Shown: piece after piece, positions 40,576 to 51,773 of the stretch
Layout: each line of letters opens with the position of its first letter
How positions within the stretch are numbered: position 1 is the first letter of the stretch
NCBI GenBank assembly: GCA_029251865.1
Contig: JAQXCN010000060.1
Coordinates: 1 to 64,000, forward strand
Direction of reading: 5' to 3'
Length of the DNA stretch: 64,000 bases
Source: Crocinitomicaceae bacterium
GTDB taxonomy: Bacteria > Bacteroidota > Bacteroidia > Flavobacteriales_D > Crocinitomicaceae
Notes under the pieces: model-generated
Told to the model about the DNA's origin: nothing
The model's database searches: none
What the model saw: only the letters and a program-made list of their open reading frames with translations
Translations under genes and position numbers: made by a program

Positions 40576-42992
40576 TGATTCAGAATAACAAAATCATCGA
40601 GTCTATACAGACTCAAGAAACAAATTACCGCGAACTTTTAATGTCGTATCTTTCAAAGTGGAAGGTATTTACTCTTTTATTGATCATTTGCATAGGAGGC
40701 GCTCATCTGTATTTGAGATATGCGAACCCGCTTTACGAGGCTCGTGCGACTATACTCATTAAGAATAGTCAGAAGATTGGTACTGGAATGTCCGAGACTT
40801 CTGTTTTCGAAGATTTGAGTGTTTTTGGAGAAAGCCGCTCAATTGAAAATGAAAAATCAATTTTGAATTCAAGAAACATTATGAGAAAAGTCATAATGGA
40901 TCTTGGACTAAGACATGAATACTACGCCCTAGGTTCTGTGACTGGATTCAATCGATTTGAGCAATATAACAATTGTCCGATTCAAGTTGAATTCAGTTAC
41001 GAGGATACTATTAAATTCATAAATTCAAGACATAAGCTCAATCTTGAGATTCAAGATCTCGAAAAGGTTCGAGTGAAAACTAAAGGTGGGGGAATTACCT
41101 ATAAGTTTAATAAATGGTATCCTACTAAAAATAAAAAGTTCAATATCCGAATTGTCCCAACCAGTTACTTTACAAAAAATCAAATAGGTCGTAAAATTGA
41201 ATACCACATGATTCCTCTTGAAGCATGTGTAAATAAATACTTAGCAAAACTCAGCATTCAACAAAATGCAAAAAACTCAGCAATATTACAACTTACAATA
41301 CGTCACCAATCAAAAGAAAAAGCTGTTGATGTTGTAAATGAAATCATCTCAAAATATAATGAGGACGCCATAAGCGATAAAAATATGATTTCAAAGAACA
41401 CTTCTGAATTTATTAGTGGAAGGGTCAAAGTAATCTCGAAGGAACTAGATAACGTTGAGGACTTAGCAAAGGATTTTAAAAATTCAAATGAACTTATAGA
41501 CATATCATTCGAATCCCAAATTGGGTTAAACTACTCTAATGATATCCGCCAAAAGCTCATAGAGGCAAATACTCAATTGCAATTAAGTAACATGATGATC
41601 GAACATTTAGACAAGAATGATCAGAATGATGTTTTAATCCCGATTAATCTAGGCCTTGCTGACAACAGAATAGAAAGTACCATATACGAGCATAACAAAC
41701 TTGTAATGGATCGATTAGATGCGCTTAAAACATCGAAAGAGAAGAACCCAATAATTATTAATCTTTCAGAGCGAATAAAGGAACTAAAAGCTAATATCAA
41801 AAACAGTATCAATAACTTAATTGAAGTCAAATTAAAAACGGTTAAAGAAATAGAAAAAGAGGAACGAAAAATTGAGGCCTCACTTACTAAAATACCGAAA
41901 TTTGAAAAAGAACTTCGTGGTATAGTAAGACAACAGCAAATTAAGGAGTCGTTGTTCCTATATCTTTTACAAAAAAGAGAAGAGGCTCGTATAGCGCTAG
42001 CTGTGGGGCTTGGCAATGCTAAAATTGTTGACCCTGGGTATAGCAACGGTGTTATTGTATCTCCAAAATACAATGTAATTTACTCATTTTCGGTAATATT
42101 AGCGATTGTTCTAGGGTTTCTGTATGTGTATGTCAAAGGTGTACTGTACGATAAAGTCTATTCGAAATCAGATATTGATAAGTTTGGATTACCGTACATT
42201 GGAAATATCCCTCTCGGAGAAAAAAAATCAAATATTGTTATTTCTAAGGGTAGTAAAACTGCAATTTCTGAAGCATTCAGAACACTTCGAACGAATATTG
42301 ATTTTATGATGCCTAGCAAAGGTCATGCGAAAACAATCTTAATAACCTCTTCAGTAGCAAAAGAAGGAAAGTCGTTTACAGCTGTAAACTTTTCACTTTC
42401 ACTCGCACTATCAGGTAAAAAGGTACTTATCCTCGGTATGGATTTAAGAGCTCCAAAGCTGGAAGACTATATGGGGAATGATAGGTCAAAAGGAGTCACC
42501 AATTATATTGTTGACCCAAGTAAGTCATACGAGGATTATATATATACGACTGAACTCAATAATAATATTGATGTATTACCTTCAGGAGATATCCCTCCCA
42601 ATCCCTCGGAATTGCTGATGTCAGACAAGGTCAATCATCTATTTAATGATTTAAAATCAAAATATGACTATATTATCGTGGATACGGCACCAATCGGCAT
42701 CGTTAGCGATGCGCTACTTATATCTAAGCACGCAGATACGGTAGTATACGTCGTACGCGCACACCAACTCCCGAGAAAAATGCTGAATATAGCCGCAGAT
42801 CTCAAAGCAGAAGATCGTTTACCAAATATGGCAATATTACTCAATGGAACATTTGGAAATAAAGGTTACGGTTACGGTTACGGATATGGATACGGCTATG
42901 GATACGGCTATGGGTATACAGAAGACTACTACGGTGATAATAGCACTAAGGGTAGTAAATTCAACCCACGAAATTGGTTTAAAAAGAAATAG
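40575..42992 (+). CDS. Polysaccharide co-polymerase/tyrosine autokinase (Wzc-like)
   Basis: Wzz domain plus BY-kinase: TSSVAKEGKSFTAVNFSLSLALSGKKVLILGMDLRAPKL...YDYIIVDTAPIGIVSDALL; (GY)9 tail. GTG start. Confidence 0.93.
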   Translation: MIQNNKIIESIQTQETNYRELLMSYLSKWKVFTLLLIICIGGAHLYLRYANPLYEARATILIKNSQKIGTGMSETSVFEDLSVFGESRSIENEKSILNSRNIMRKVIMDLGLRHEYYALGSVTGFNRFEQYNNCPIQVEFSYEDTIKFINSRHKLNLEIQDLEKVRVKTKGGGITYKFNKWYPTKNKKFNIRIVPTSYFTKNQIGRKIEYHMIPLEACVNKYLAKLSIQQNAKNSAILQLTIRHQSKEKAVDVVNEIISKYNEDAISDKNMISKNTSEFISGRVKVISKELDNVEDLAKDFKNSNELIDISFESQIGLNYSNDIRQKLIEANTQLQLSNMMIEHLDKNDQNDVLIPINLGLADNRIESTIYEHNKLVMDRLDALKTSKEKNPIIINLSERIKELKANIKNSINNLIEVKLKTVKEIEKEERKIEASLTKIPKFEKELRGIVRQQQIKESLFLYLLQKREEARIALAVGLGNAKIVDPGYSNGVIVSPKYNVIYSFSVILAIVLGFLYVYVKGVLYDKVYSKSDIDKFGLPYIGNIPLGEKKSNIVISKGSKTAISEAFRTLRTNIDFMMPSKGHAKTILITSSVAKEGKSFTAVNFSLSLALSGKKVLILGMDLRAPKLEDYMGNDRSKGVTNYIVDPSKSYEDYIYTTELNNNIDVLPSGDIPPNPSELLMSDKVNHLFNDLKSKYDYIIVDTAPIGIVSDALLISKHADTVVYVVRAHQLPRKMLNIAADLKAEDRLPNMAILLNGTFGNKGYGYGYGYGYGYGYGYGYTEDYYGDNSTKGSKFNPRNWFKKK
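42864..42917 (+). repeat. Hexanucleotide (GGNTAY)9 encoding (Gly-Tyr)9
   Basis: ggt tac x3, gga tat, gga tac, ggc tat, gga tac, ggc tat, ggg tat: 9 contiguous GY codon pairs. Confidence 0.97.
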
Positions 42993-43743
42993 ATACTGGA
43001 CAATGGTCGGATCCCATTATTTCATGGTGGATTTCTGCTGAAACCAATTTAGATTCAAGTTCCTTCGAAACCAAAAAATAATCAATACGCCAACCAATAT
43101 TTCGCTTTCTAGCACCTGCCCTATAACTCCACCAAGAATACCGCTCTGTTTTTTCAGGATGCATAAATCGAAAAGAATCGATGAAACCTGAAGATATATA
43201 TCGATTCATTCCATCAATTTCTTCTTGCATGTGACCCGCAGATTTATTGTAATTGGGCTTTGGGCGCGCCAAATCAATAGACTTATGAGCGACATTGAAG
43301 TCACCACAAATAGCCACAGGTTTCTTGGCCTCTAATTTTTTCAAGTAGTCACAAAAGTCAACATCCCACTTTTGGCGGTATGGTAATCTGAGTAATGTAT
43401 TTCCTGAATTTGGAACATATACGTTGACAAGGTAAAAATCAGCGAATTCCGCGCACACTACTCTACCCTCTTGGTCATGTTCGTTACTATTAATTCCATA
43501 AGAAACAGAAATAGGCTCTTCTTTCGAAAGAATTGCCGTGCCTGAATAACCTTTTTTTTCGGCTTCATTGGCAAAAACGTGATACCCATCCAATGATGAA
43601 ACAGCTTCTTTAACCTGCAATACCGTCGCCTTTGTCTCTTGAAGGCAAATTATATCAAAATCTAAAGCTTTCATATCAGAAACGAATGATTTCCCTACGA
43701 TAGCTCTAATTCCGTTAACATTAAAAGAAAGGAGTTTCATCAT
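42979..43743 (-). CDS. xth: Exodeoxyribonuclease III
   Basis: MKLLSFNVNGIRAIVGKSF, DIICLQETKA, NVYVPNSG, ICGDFNVAHKSIDLARP, WRIDYFLVS, GSDHCPV. Confidence 0.95.
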   Translation of the reverse strand: MMKLLSFNVNGIRAIVGKSFVSDMKALDFDIICLQETKATVLQVKEAVSSLDGYHVFANEAEKKGYSGTAILSKEEPISVSYGINSNEHDQEGRVVCAEFADFYLVNVYVPNSGNTLLRLPYRQKWDVDFCDYLKKLEAKKPVAICGDFNVAHKSIDLARPKPNYNKSAGHMQEEIDGMNRYISSGFIDSFRFMHPEKTERYSWWSYRAGARKRNIGWRIDYFLVSKELESKLVSAEIHHEIMGSDHCPVSISF

Positions 43744-43928
43744 TCGTTAGATTTGCATTGTTCTTCGGGCTTGGCTCCACAAAAACTGCAGGAACCTTCA
43801 TCGTTTTGAAACATAGGATTATTACTTGCACAAGTACCTGCAAACTCACCATTTTTCTTCAATAGGATTTTAATTGCAATTCCTGCAAAGGCAAGAACAA
43901 GTAGTAGAATAGGAATTAAAAATGTCAT
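43740..43928 (-). CDS. Small membrane-anchored Cys-containing protein
   Basis: 62 aa; one TM helix then CASNNPMFQNDEGSCSFCGAKPEEQC. Confidence 0.65.
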   Translation of the reverse strand: MTFLIPILLLVLAFAGIAIKILLKKNGEFAGTCASNNPMFQNDEGSCSFCGAKPEEQCKSNE

Positions 43929-43974
43929 TTAACAAAATTATTGGTTTTTCTTCATTAAAGCAACGAAGACACTG

Positions 43975-45054
43975 TTAATGTAACTCTCTTTTCGGGATTA
44001 AAAACCCCAATCCCAGCTCTAAATAATCTGCCTTGGCCCAATGACTTTTAATGGCAATATGACCAAACATACCATTTCGCCATTGATATCGCACTCCAAC
44101 GCGATGGTATAGCGGACCATTTGGTTTATACCAATCCCTAACATAAGCACCCATTCCAAAAACAAAATGAATATGATTCATCGGAACAAAATAGGCCGCG
44201 TACAATCCTAGTTGGATTAAATTGAACTGTGATTTCTCTACCAAGGGCTCTACCTCAATATGAGATTGATTTGAAAAAATATCAAATCCAACTTCAACAC
44301 CTGACTTAGGCCCCACTACTGACTTAGTGAAAAATGACGCCGCATATATCGGATATTTACGCAAGCCATAAGGCATCGTTTCTTTCAATGAGAAAATCCC
44401 GAGAAAACCTGAGTATATTTTTCTTGATTCGAACTGGTAACTTTTACTTATAGGTTTCTTAACCTTACCTATTTTTCTTCTGTAACCCAATGAAAAAAAT
44501 GGCACATTTAATCCTAGATTTGGAACACGAAAAGCTGAATTACTAAAATGTGTCATATCAGCAGATAAACTAAAACTACTTTTTTCAAATGACATCTGAG
44601 CTTTTAAAGCCATTACAATCATCATATTTATATTTGATCCAATAGCAATGTTTTCAGGGTTAAAAATAGAATCATACTTTCTATTTGTCACACCAATCCC
44701 GCTGCCTAGCTTCCATGATAAATCAAATCTATTTACCCGAAAAAGAGGAAGATCGGTAAAACCATATGCAGCAAGATATCTACCAAGTATTTGATTATTA
44801 CCCACGGAACCAATAAAAAGTGTTACACCAACGGTGGGGTTTTTAAACGATTCAACCCAAGAATCTTTTTGGTGTAATTCTCTGAAAAATGAAATTTCAC
44901 TTGCCAAAGCCGTTTGCTCAGGAAGTTCGGCCATACCCCCCTTATGAGCTAACAAAAACCCTGCTTTAAGCTGATATCCCATACCCCATTCAGATTGAGA
45001 GATACAATTGGTAAGGCTGACAAAAAAGAAAAGGATAACAGAAAATATTTTCAT
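43975..45054 (-). CDS. Acyloxyacyl hydrolase/PagL-like lipid A deacylase, outer-membrane barrel
   Basis: Signal peptide; MTHFSNSAFRVPNLGLNVPFFSLGYRRKI (H-x-S-N...PN.GLN). Confidence 0.75.
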   Translation of the reverse strand: MKIFSVILFFFVSLTNCISQSEWGMGYQLKAGFLLAHKGGMAELPEQTALASEISFFRELHQKDSWVESFKNPTVGVTLFIGSVGNNQILGRYLAAYGFTDLPLFRVNRFDLSWKLGSGIGVTNRKYDSIFNPENIAIGSNINMMIVMALKAQMSFEKSSFSLSADMTHFSNSAFRVPNLGLNVPFFSLGYRRKIGKVKKPISKSYQFESRKIYSGFLGIFSLKETMPYGLRKYPIYAASFFTKSVVGPKSGVEVGFDIFSNQSHIEVEPLVEKSQFNLIQLGLYAAYFVPMNHIHFVFGMGAYVRDWYKPNGPLYHRVGVRYQWRNGMFGHIAIKSHWAKADYLELGLGFLIPKRELH

Positions 45055-45059
45055 TATTC

Positions 45060-45067
45060 CAAAGTTA
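45060..45067 (-). promoter_or_regulatory. -7-like box TAACTTTG for the PagL-like gene
   Basis: TAnnTTTG match on the minus strand, 5 nt upstream of the ATG at 45054. Confidence 0.4.
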
Positions 45068-45104
45068 AGTAATCAAAGGGATTAATCTTAAATTTACACT
45101 GAAT

Positions 45105-45878
45105 ATGGACCCACGCCTTCAAGCTTTCGAGCGCCTTTTAAATATTATGGATGACCTTCGAGCGCAATGCCCCTGGGATCAAAAACAAACCCTAGCTTCT
45201 CTAAGAAACTTAACCATTGAAGAAACATATGAACTTGCAGATGCAATAACAAAAAATGATCTTCAAGAACTTAAAGGCGAAATCGGGGACTTACTTTTAC
45301 ACATGGTTTTTTATTGCAAAATTGCTTCAGAAAAAAATGCGTTCACAATTACAGATGCCCTAAACTCGGTATGCGAAAAACTTATTCATCGACATCCTCA
45401 CATTTATGGAGATATTAAAGTCGCTGATGAAGAAGAGGTTAAGAAAAATTGGGAAAAGTTAAAACTTAAAGAAGGTAAGAAATCTGTGCTTTCAGGAGTG
45501 CCTTCTTCTCTCCCTGCCCTCGTAAAAGCCACAAGGATTCAGGAAAAAGTAAAGGGTATTGGTTTTGAATGGAAAAATTCAGAAGATGTATGGTCAAAAG
45601 TAAAAGAGGAGTTAGAAGAGTTTGAATACGAAGTTGCTCAAAATTCGTCAGCACAGGAGGAGGAATTTGGAGATCTTATTTTTTCACTCGTCAATTACGC
45701 AAGATTTAAAAATATCTCTCCCGAATCCGCACTTTCCAAGACTAATCTGAAATTCATAACACGCTTTCAACTCATGGAGAAAATGATTCTTGAAAATGGG
45801 CAAAGTATTGCTGAGATGAATTTAGAGGCTATGGATGAGTTTTGGGAAAAGGCTAAGGATGTTTTAAAGAACAGATAA
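45105..45878 (+). CDS. mazG: Nucleoside triphosphate pyrophosphohydrolase MazG
   Basis: LRAQCPWDQKQTLASLRNLTIEETYELADAI; GDLLLHMVFYCKIA; HPHIYGD. Confidence 0.95.
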   Translation: MDPRLQAFERLLNIMDDLRAQCPWDQKQTLASLRNLTIEETYELADAITKNDLQELKGEIGDLLLHMVFYCKIASEKNAFTITDALNSVCEKLIHRHPHIYGDIKVADEEEVKKNWEKLKLKEGKKSVLSGVPSSLPALVKATRIQEKVKGIGFEWKNSEDVWSKVKEELEEFEYEVAQNSSAQEEEFGDLIFSLVNYARFKNISPESALSKTNLKFITRFQLMEKMILENGQSIAEMNLEAMDEFWEKAKDVLKNR

Positions 45879-45884
45879 TACCAC

Positions 45885-46838
45885 TTAAAGTAATTCCTCA
45901 ATAATGCGATCCATAGAGTAACCCTCAGCATCTGCACGATAATTGCGAACCAGTCTGTGACGGAGTATGGGTTTTGCAATAGCCTTGACATCCTCGATGT
46001 CTGGAGAATACTTACCTCTTAGCGCTGCATAACACTTTGCACCTACAATTAAGTATTGAGAGGCTCTTGGACCAGCACCCCATGTGATGTATTTTTCAGT
46101 TAACGGAGTGGTTTTGGAATTATCTAATCTCGTTTTTGCCACAAGAGAAACCGCATATTCTAAAACATTATCTGCTACAGGAATTCTTCGGATGAGATTT
46201 TGATAAGTAATAATTTGTTCTGTAGTCAAAATTACGTCTAATGACGCACTTTCATCTGATGTCGTTTTCTTAACGATCTCAAGCTCCTCCTCATATGTTG
46301 GATAATCAACCCAAACATTAAACATAAAACGGTCTAGCTGTGCTTCAGGCAATGGATATGTACCTTCCTGCTCAATAGGGTTTTGGGTTGCCAAAACGAA
46401 AAAAGGATTGGGCAACTTGTAAGTATTTCCTGCAGCAGTGACACTACCCTCTTGCATCGCTTCAAGCAATGCAGACTGAGTTTTCGGAGGTGTCCTATTG
46501 ATTTCATCAGCCAAAATAACATTTGAAAATATAGGGCCATTGATAAATTTAAAACCTTTATTCTCATCTAATATCTCAGAGCCAATAATATCTGAAGGCA
46601 TTAAGTCTGGTGTAAATTGAATTCTATTAAAACTCAGGCCAAGGGTCTGTGCTATCGTATTAACGAGAAGTGTTTTAGCCAAACCCGGCACGCCGACAAG
46701 AAGACAATGCGCACGAGATAAAATACTGATACATACTTGATTAATCACATCCTCTTGTCCAACAACCACTTTCGAAATCTCGGACTTTAAACGATTATAA
46801 TTTACAACGAGTTCATCTATTTTATCTTTGTCAGACAT
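45885..46838 (-). CDS. MoxR-family AAA+ ATPase
   Basis: VVVGQEDVINQV, LLVGVPGLAKTLL, ILADEINRTPPKTQSALLEAMQE; ORF-track start 46919 overlaps upstream gene; MSDKDKIDE start at 46838 preferred. Confidence 0.93.
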   Translation of the reverse strand: MSDKDKIDELVVNYNRLKSEISKVVVGQEDVINQVCISILSRAHCLLVGVPGLAKTLLVNTIAQTLGLSFNRIQFTPDLMPSDIIGSEILDENKGFKFINGPIFSNVILADEINRTPPKTQSALLEAMQEGSVTAAGNTYKLPNPFFVLATQNPIEQEGTYPLPEAQLDRFMFNVWVDYPTYEEELEIVKKTTSDESASLDVILTTEQIITYQNLIRRIPVADNVLEYAVSLVAKTRLDNSKTTPLTEKYITWGAGPRASQYLIVGAKCYAALRGKYSPDIEDVKAIAKPILRHRLVRNYRADAEGYSMDRIIEELL

Positions 46839-46842
46839 ATAA

Positions 46843-48201
46843 TTATTTATTAGAAATAGGTAACCATTGATGCTTAAAATCACAATTCTGATATGACGCA
46901 TCAACGCGTATGAAGGCATTAAATATTTTAGAATCTACCCATTTGGATGTAGTTCTTTGCTTCTTGTCATTTTCAGCTGCTGCCTTAATCAATGCATAGT
47001 CATCATTTAAATTGGCCTGATGTGGTTCATAACGATCTCTAAGTCGAACAATTCGAATTCCTTGTTTGCGCTCAAAAATATCTACATAGAGATTTGGAGC
47101 CGTTATATCACCTTTTTCCATAGCATCTGTAAGCAGGTAAATTTGTTGATCAACCTGATTCAAGTCTTCCATGTCCCATGTTTGATCTCCCGTTATAGGA
47201 TTGGTTATTACACCCTGGTTTTGCATTGTTCTATCATCATTAGAATATTGCGTAACAGCCTCAGACCAAGTGATTTCATTTTGATTCAGTTTTTTATAGC
47301 AAGCCTCCATCTCAATGGATGCATCATTTATGGCGTCATTACTAAATTCTGGCATGTTTAATATATGTAAACATTCATAATCTTCACCCTTTCTAGAAAC
47401 CAACTTAATGATATGAAAACCATATTGAGTTTCAATAATCTCAGATACTTCACCCACTGAAAGGCGGAATACCGCAGCCTCGAATTGTGGCACCATCATC
47501 CCTTTCGAAGCTTGAATTTTACCACCTTGAGAACCGCTACCGGGATCATCAGAATGGATTCTTGCCATCGTTTCAAAGGATTTACCTTCAATAAGGATTT
47601 GGTTTTGAATATCCTCAAGTTCTTTAACAGCGCGTAATTTATCCTCTTTTGTTATTTCAGGATACATAACGATTTGCTGAAAGCTCAACTTCATATTGAT
47701 AAACGGGATACTATCTTTAGGAAGCATGTTGAAAAACGTGGATACCTCTTTTGGTGTAACAGATACGGCACTCGTAATGGTTCGTTCCATTTCTTGCGCT
47801 AGTATTTTATCCTTAATTACCGAACGGAATTCGTTTTTAATCTGAGCCGTGCTTTTTTCGTAGAAAGCCTCTAAAGCCTCTCTACCACCCATTTTGTTTT
47901 CAATGATTCTCAAGCGATTTTCCATTTCTGCATCAACTTGCTCGTCAGGAATAATGATACTGTCTAGCTTGGCTTGATTTACAAGTAATTCTTGTATCAT
48001 TAGTTGTTCAAGAACAGTACATGAAAAATTAAAATTAACGTCTAATTCAGACTGCTTTGCCTGAAGCTGCTGTTGTTCTAAATCGGATAAGAGAATGATA
48101 TTGTCACCGACTTGCGCAACAACCTTATTAACAAGTTTCCCTGGTTGTGCATTGGCATTTAAACAAACAAATAAAAAGAAAGAAAGAAATAATCTATTCA
48201 T
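46843..48201 (-). CDS. SurA-like periplasmic peptidyl-prolyl isomerase
   Basis: Signal peptide; SurA-N-like plus rotamase [51 protein letters not shown]. Confidence 0.9.
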   Translation of the reverse strand: MNRLFLSFFLFVCLNANAQPGKLVNKVVAQVGDNIILLSDLEQQQLQAKQSELDVNFNFSCTVLEQLMIQELLVNQAKLDSIIIPDEQVDAEMENRLRIIENKMGGREALEAFYEKSTAQIKNEFRSVIKDKILAQEMERTITSAVSVTPKEVSTFFNMLPKDSIPFINMKLSFQQIVMYPEITKEDKLRAVKELEDIQNQILIEGKSFETMARIHSDDPGSGSQGGKIQASKGMMVPQFEAAVFRLSVGEVSEIIETQYGFHIIKLVSRKGEDYECLHILNMPEFSNDAINDASIEMEACYKKLNQNEITWSEAVTQYSNDDRTMQNQGVITNPITGDQTWDMEDLNQVDQQIYLLTDAMEKGDITAPNLYVDIFERKQGIRIVRLRDRYEPHQANLNDDYALIKAAAENDKKQRTTSKWVDSKIFNAFIRVDASYQNCDFKHQWLPISNK

Positions 48202-50152
48202 TCGTCCCCAAATTATAAAGAACGTTATCGTAAATCCTTACTGGATATTTTTCAACAAGTTCTTTCATCCAATATTTTTCTAAATGGTTCTGATAATCAG
48301 AGATTACAGCACCTTTAATTTCTTTAAGTTCTTTCGGCATTGACGGAAGCGCTTCATTTACAACTACAACATAGTACTTGTCTTCAAATTCATACCCTTC
48401 ATTTCGCCCTGTGTTAAAACTCCTACCTTTTAAATAGGGTATGGATTTCTGGATATACTTGTTCATCTTAACATCTAAGTTCAGTTCAGATTCTTTGTTA
48501 ATAGCTTCCAAAATCACCTTACTATTGTTTTTCTTCTTTTTAAGCATTTTGTATACACGTTGGGAAACGTCGACAGATGCGCAGATAAAAATTGTCGCAT
48601 CGATGCGGTCTGGCCACATATACTTTGTCTTTTGCGTTTCGTAATATGCTTTCAAACCTGTAGTGTCCTTTACCGCTTTATTCCAAACCTTATCCGACAT
48701 TACTTCATACAAGATTATACCATCGTGATACTCCTGCACAAGCGCTTTATATTCTGGATATTTTGATGCCAACTTTGATTCTTCGTATGCCAAGACGCCC
48801 TTTTTCACCCAGGCTTTGTATTGTGAATCGACAATGTCTTGAAAGGATTTCCCTCTTCCATTTCTAAATGTCCTTCGAAGGTGATCTGTGAAATCCGTTT
48901 GACGGTAACTCCTGTCACCAATCGTAAAAAGAACATTATCAATCTTCAAGCTATCATCCGTCCAATTTCCTATAAAAAATGAAGAATCAAGATTTTCTAC
49001 AAACCAATCTAAATATTGCTTCTCGCCTTCTTCAAATCCGTATTTTGCCTTGAGCTTCGTCACAAAAACATCCTGTGTTTTTTTTGATCTTTCATCCTTA
49101 TTCACACGCTTTTGCAGCTCTTTTTTCATATCATTAAAAGAACGTAAATCATTCCATTCCAATCTGCGAATAATATGGTAGCCGTAATCAGTTTTAATAG
49201 GTTTAGAAATTGCACCATCAGTTTGAATTGAGAAAGCAGCATCCTCAAAAATAGGAACCATTCTTTGAGAAGTTCCTGAACCAAATAATGGAAGCTCGCC
49301 ACTTTTTCTTGAAGATGAAGGATCATCCGAATATTTTGCCACCATATTCTTCCACTTTTTATCCGTTAAAGAATCTTGCAACAGGGCATAAATTTCATTT
49401 ATCTTTCTCTCAGCACTTTTTTGTTCTTCTTCGGAAGATTCTGACGGCGATGAAATCATTAAGTGTGCACACTTCGTAGTACCTCTTGCCGGTCTTCGAT
49501 CAGTAACCGAAAGAATGTGATAACCAAACTTTGTTCTAAAAGGCATAGAAACAGACCCAACATCAGTTGTGTAAGCCATTTCTTCAAAAGAATAAAGCAT
49601 TTGAAAAGCTGTGAAGAATCCTAAATCCACGGCATTCCCTTCTGTTCCATTTTTTGACCTCGCCACGATTTCAAAATCTTCACCATCGATAATGCGCTTT
49701 CTAAGTCCCAATAATCTATTATATGCTTTTGCTGTATCTTCAACTTTTGCATTTGGTTTTAAACGAATCAGAATGTGAGAAGCTCGTACCTCTGTCTTCA
49801 ACCGATTATAGGCTTGAGCAACCATTGCCTTGTTTTCTATACTGTCAATTAAATAAGGCAGAGCAAGCTGTTTTCTATATCCTTCAAGTTCTTTTTTTAG
49901 CTTTGGAACAGTATCGTATCCTAACGCCTCTGCTTCTGCTACCTTTAACTTAAACTTCGTGAAGAGTTCCATATACTCATCGAGGGAGGCTTTATCATAT
50001 TTAGGAGCGTCATTGTTTTTGAGATAAATCTGTAAAAACTCACTTTTTGTGACTTTTTGACCGTTTATTTCCATTACTACCTCTTCTTGAGCATTAATGT
50101 TAGATAGTAAAAGAAGAAGGGTTGAAAAAAGAAGAATTGTTTTGTTTAGCAT
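48194..50152 (-). CDS. PpiC/parvulin-type peptidyl-prolyl isomerase (two rotamase domains)
   Basis: Two parvulin repeats: RASHILIRL...[39 protein letters not shown] and KCAHLMIS...[20 protein letters not shown]...YGYHIIRRL; start [10 protein letters not shown] (50152) preferred. Confidence 0.9.
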   Translation of the reverse strand: MLNKTILLFSTLLLLLSNINAQEEVVMEINGQKVTKSEFLQIYLKNNDAPKYDKASLDEYMELFTKFKLKVAEAEALGYDTVPKLKKELEGYRKQLALPYLIDSIENKAMVAQAYNRLKTEVRASHILIRLKPNAKVEDTAKAYNRLLGLRKRIIDGEDFEIVARSKNGTEGNAVDLGFFTAFQMLYSFEEMAYTTDVGSVSMPFRTKFGYHILSVTDRRPARGTTKCAHLMISSPSESSEEEQKSAERKINEIYALLQDSLTDKKWKNMVAKYSDDPSSSRKSGELPLFGSGTSQRMVPIFEDAAFSIQTDGAISKPIKTDYGYHIIRRLEWNDLRSFNDMKKELQKRVNKDERSKKTQDVFVTKLKAKYGFEEGEKQYLDWFVENLDSSFFIGNWTDDSLKIDNVLFTIGDRSYRQTDFTDHLRRTFRNGRGKSFQDIVDSQYKAWVKKGVLAYEESKLASKYPEYKALVQEYHDGIILYEVMSDKVWNKAVKDTTGLKAYYETQKTKYMWPDRIDATIFICASVDVSQRVYKMLKKKKNNSKVILEAINKESELNLDVKMNKYIQKSIPYLKGRSFNTGRNEGYEFEDKYYVVVVNEALPSMPKELKEIKGAVISDYQNHLEKYWMKELVEKYPVRIYDNVLYNLGTNE

Positions 50153-50165
50153 TTTAATGAGTTTA

Positions 50166-51638
50166 TTATTTGATACTATAATTGGGAGCCTCTCTTGTAA
50201 TCGAAACATCATGAGGGTGAGATTCTCGAACACCCGCTGAGGTGATCCTTACAAATTTTGAGCCTTTTAATTTATTTACTGTAGGTGAACCACAATACCC
50301 CATACCTGCACGAATCCCACCAATAACCTGATACATTACCTCCGAAAGCTTTCCTTTATAAGGAACTCTACCAGAAATGCCTTCGGGTACTAATTTTTTC
50401 ACATCATCCTCTGCATCTTGAAAATATCGATCTTTCGACCCCTGTTGCATGGCCTCTATGGATCCCATCCCACGATAGGACTTGAACTTACGTCCCTCAT
50501 ATATTATGGTTTCTCCGGGAGATTCTTCTACTCCAGCGAACATAGACCCAAGCATAACAGAATCAGCTCCGGCCGCCAATGCTTTTACAATGTCGCCAGT
50601 GTAACGAATACCGCCATCTGCAATAACAGGAACACCAGAACCTTCGATAGCGTTAGCCACTTCATTCACTGCAGTTAGCTGAGGAACTCCAACTCCAGCA
50701 ATGATTCTCGTAGTACAAATAGAACCAGGACCGATACCAACTTTTACGGCATCTGCTCCCGCATCAACTAAATATTTAGCAGCCTCTGGTGAGGCAATAT
50801 TACCGACAACAACATCAAGTTCTGGGAATTTAGACTTTACTTCTTTCAGTTTAGTCACTACTCCTTTTGTATGACCATGTGCCGTATCAATTACTATCGC
50901 ATCAACTCCAGCATCAACCAATTTTTCTACACGCTGAATCGTATCGTCAGTTACACCAACAGCAGCGGCAACTCGCAAACGTCCAAGATTATCTTTACAT
51001 GACGTAGGATGTTCCTTAACCTTTATAATATCTCGGTATGTTATCAATCCAATTAACCGGTTAGATGCATCTATAACAGGTAATTTTTCAATTCTATTTT
51101 CTTGCAAGATTACTTCTGCATCGCTAAGTGATATCGATTCGAGCGTCGTAATTAGGTTTTTAGAAGTCATAACCTCTCTAATAGGGCGTTGAATATTTTT
51201 TTCAAATCGTAAGTCCCTATTCGTTACAATACCAATCAGTTTTTTGTCGCCATCAACAACAGGTATTCCACCAATGCTATTTTCCTTCATAAGAAGCAAT
51301 GCATCACTAACGACTGCGTTTTGATCCAATGTAATAGGATCTATAATCATACCACTCTCAGATCTTTTTACCTTACGAACATTTTTAGCTTGGTCTTCAA
51401 TAGACATGTTTTTGTGAACCACACCTATGCCGCCTTGTTGTGCAATAGCTATTGCCATGTTCGCCTCTGTTACAGTATCCATTGCTGCAGATACGATTGG
51501 CGTATTCAACTGAATATTTCTTGAAAATAAACTTTTCAGTTGAACCTCACGGGGCAAGACCTCTGAATATGATGGAACAAGGAGCACATCATCATAGGTT
51601 AAACCTTCCTGAATTTCTGATAAATTTTTTAGAGACAT
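50166..51638 (-). CDS. guaB: Inosine-5'-monophosphate dehydrogenase
   Basis: [21 protein letters not shown] pair; [35 protein letters not shown]; start 51638 preferred over 51734. Confidence 0.97.
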   Translation of the reverse strand: MSLKNLSEIQEGLTYDDVLLVPSYSEVLPREVQLKSLFSRNIQLNTPIVSAAMDTVTEANMAIAIAQQGGIGVVHKNMSIEDQAKNVRKVKRSESGMIIDPITLDQNAVVSDALLLMKENSIGGIPVVDGDKKLIGIVTNRDLRFEKNIQRPIREVMTSKNLITTLESISLSDAEVILQENRIEKLPVIDASNRLIGLITYRDIIKVKEHPTSCKDNLGRLRVAAAVGVTDDTIQRVEKLVDAGVDAIVIDTAHGHTKGVVTKLKEVKSKFPELDVVVGNIASPEAAKYLVDAGADAVKVGIGPGSICTTRIIAGVGVPQLTAVNEVANAIEGSGVPVIADGGIRYTGDIVKALAAGADSVMLGSMFAGVEESPGETIIYEGRKFKSYRGMGSIEAMQQGSKDRYFQDAEDDVKKLVPEGISGRVPYKGKLSEVMYQVIGGIRAGMGYCGSPTVNKLKGSKFVRITSAGVRESHPHDVSITREAPNYSIK

Positions 51639-51773
51639 AATGAACCTATTAGTGAAAATAAATTCTTGCAAATTTAGAAAAAAAAGACTTGACATAAGAA
51701 TTAACCATAGATTACTAATGTTAATATTCTGCAATTTTTTGAATCAGAACCATTATTTCTGAAAACTTGCCTT

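Noticed and set aside
42844-43041. 65-aa + ORF over the GY repeat
   Set aside because: Alternative-frame reading of the Wzc C-terminus and of the xth 3' end; no independent support.
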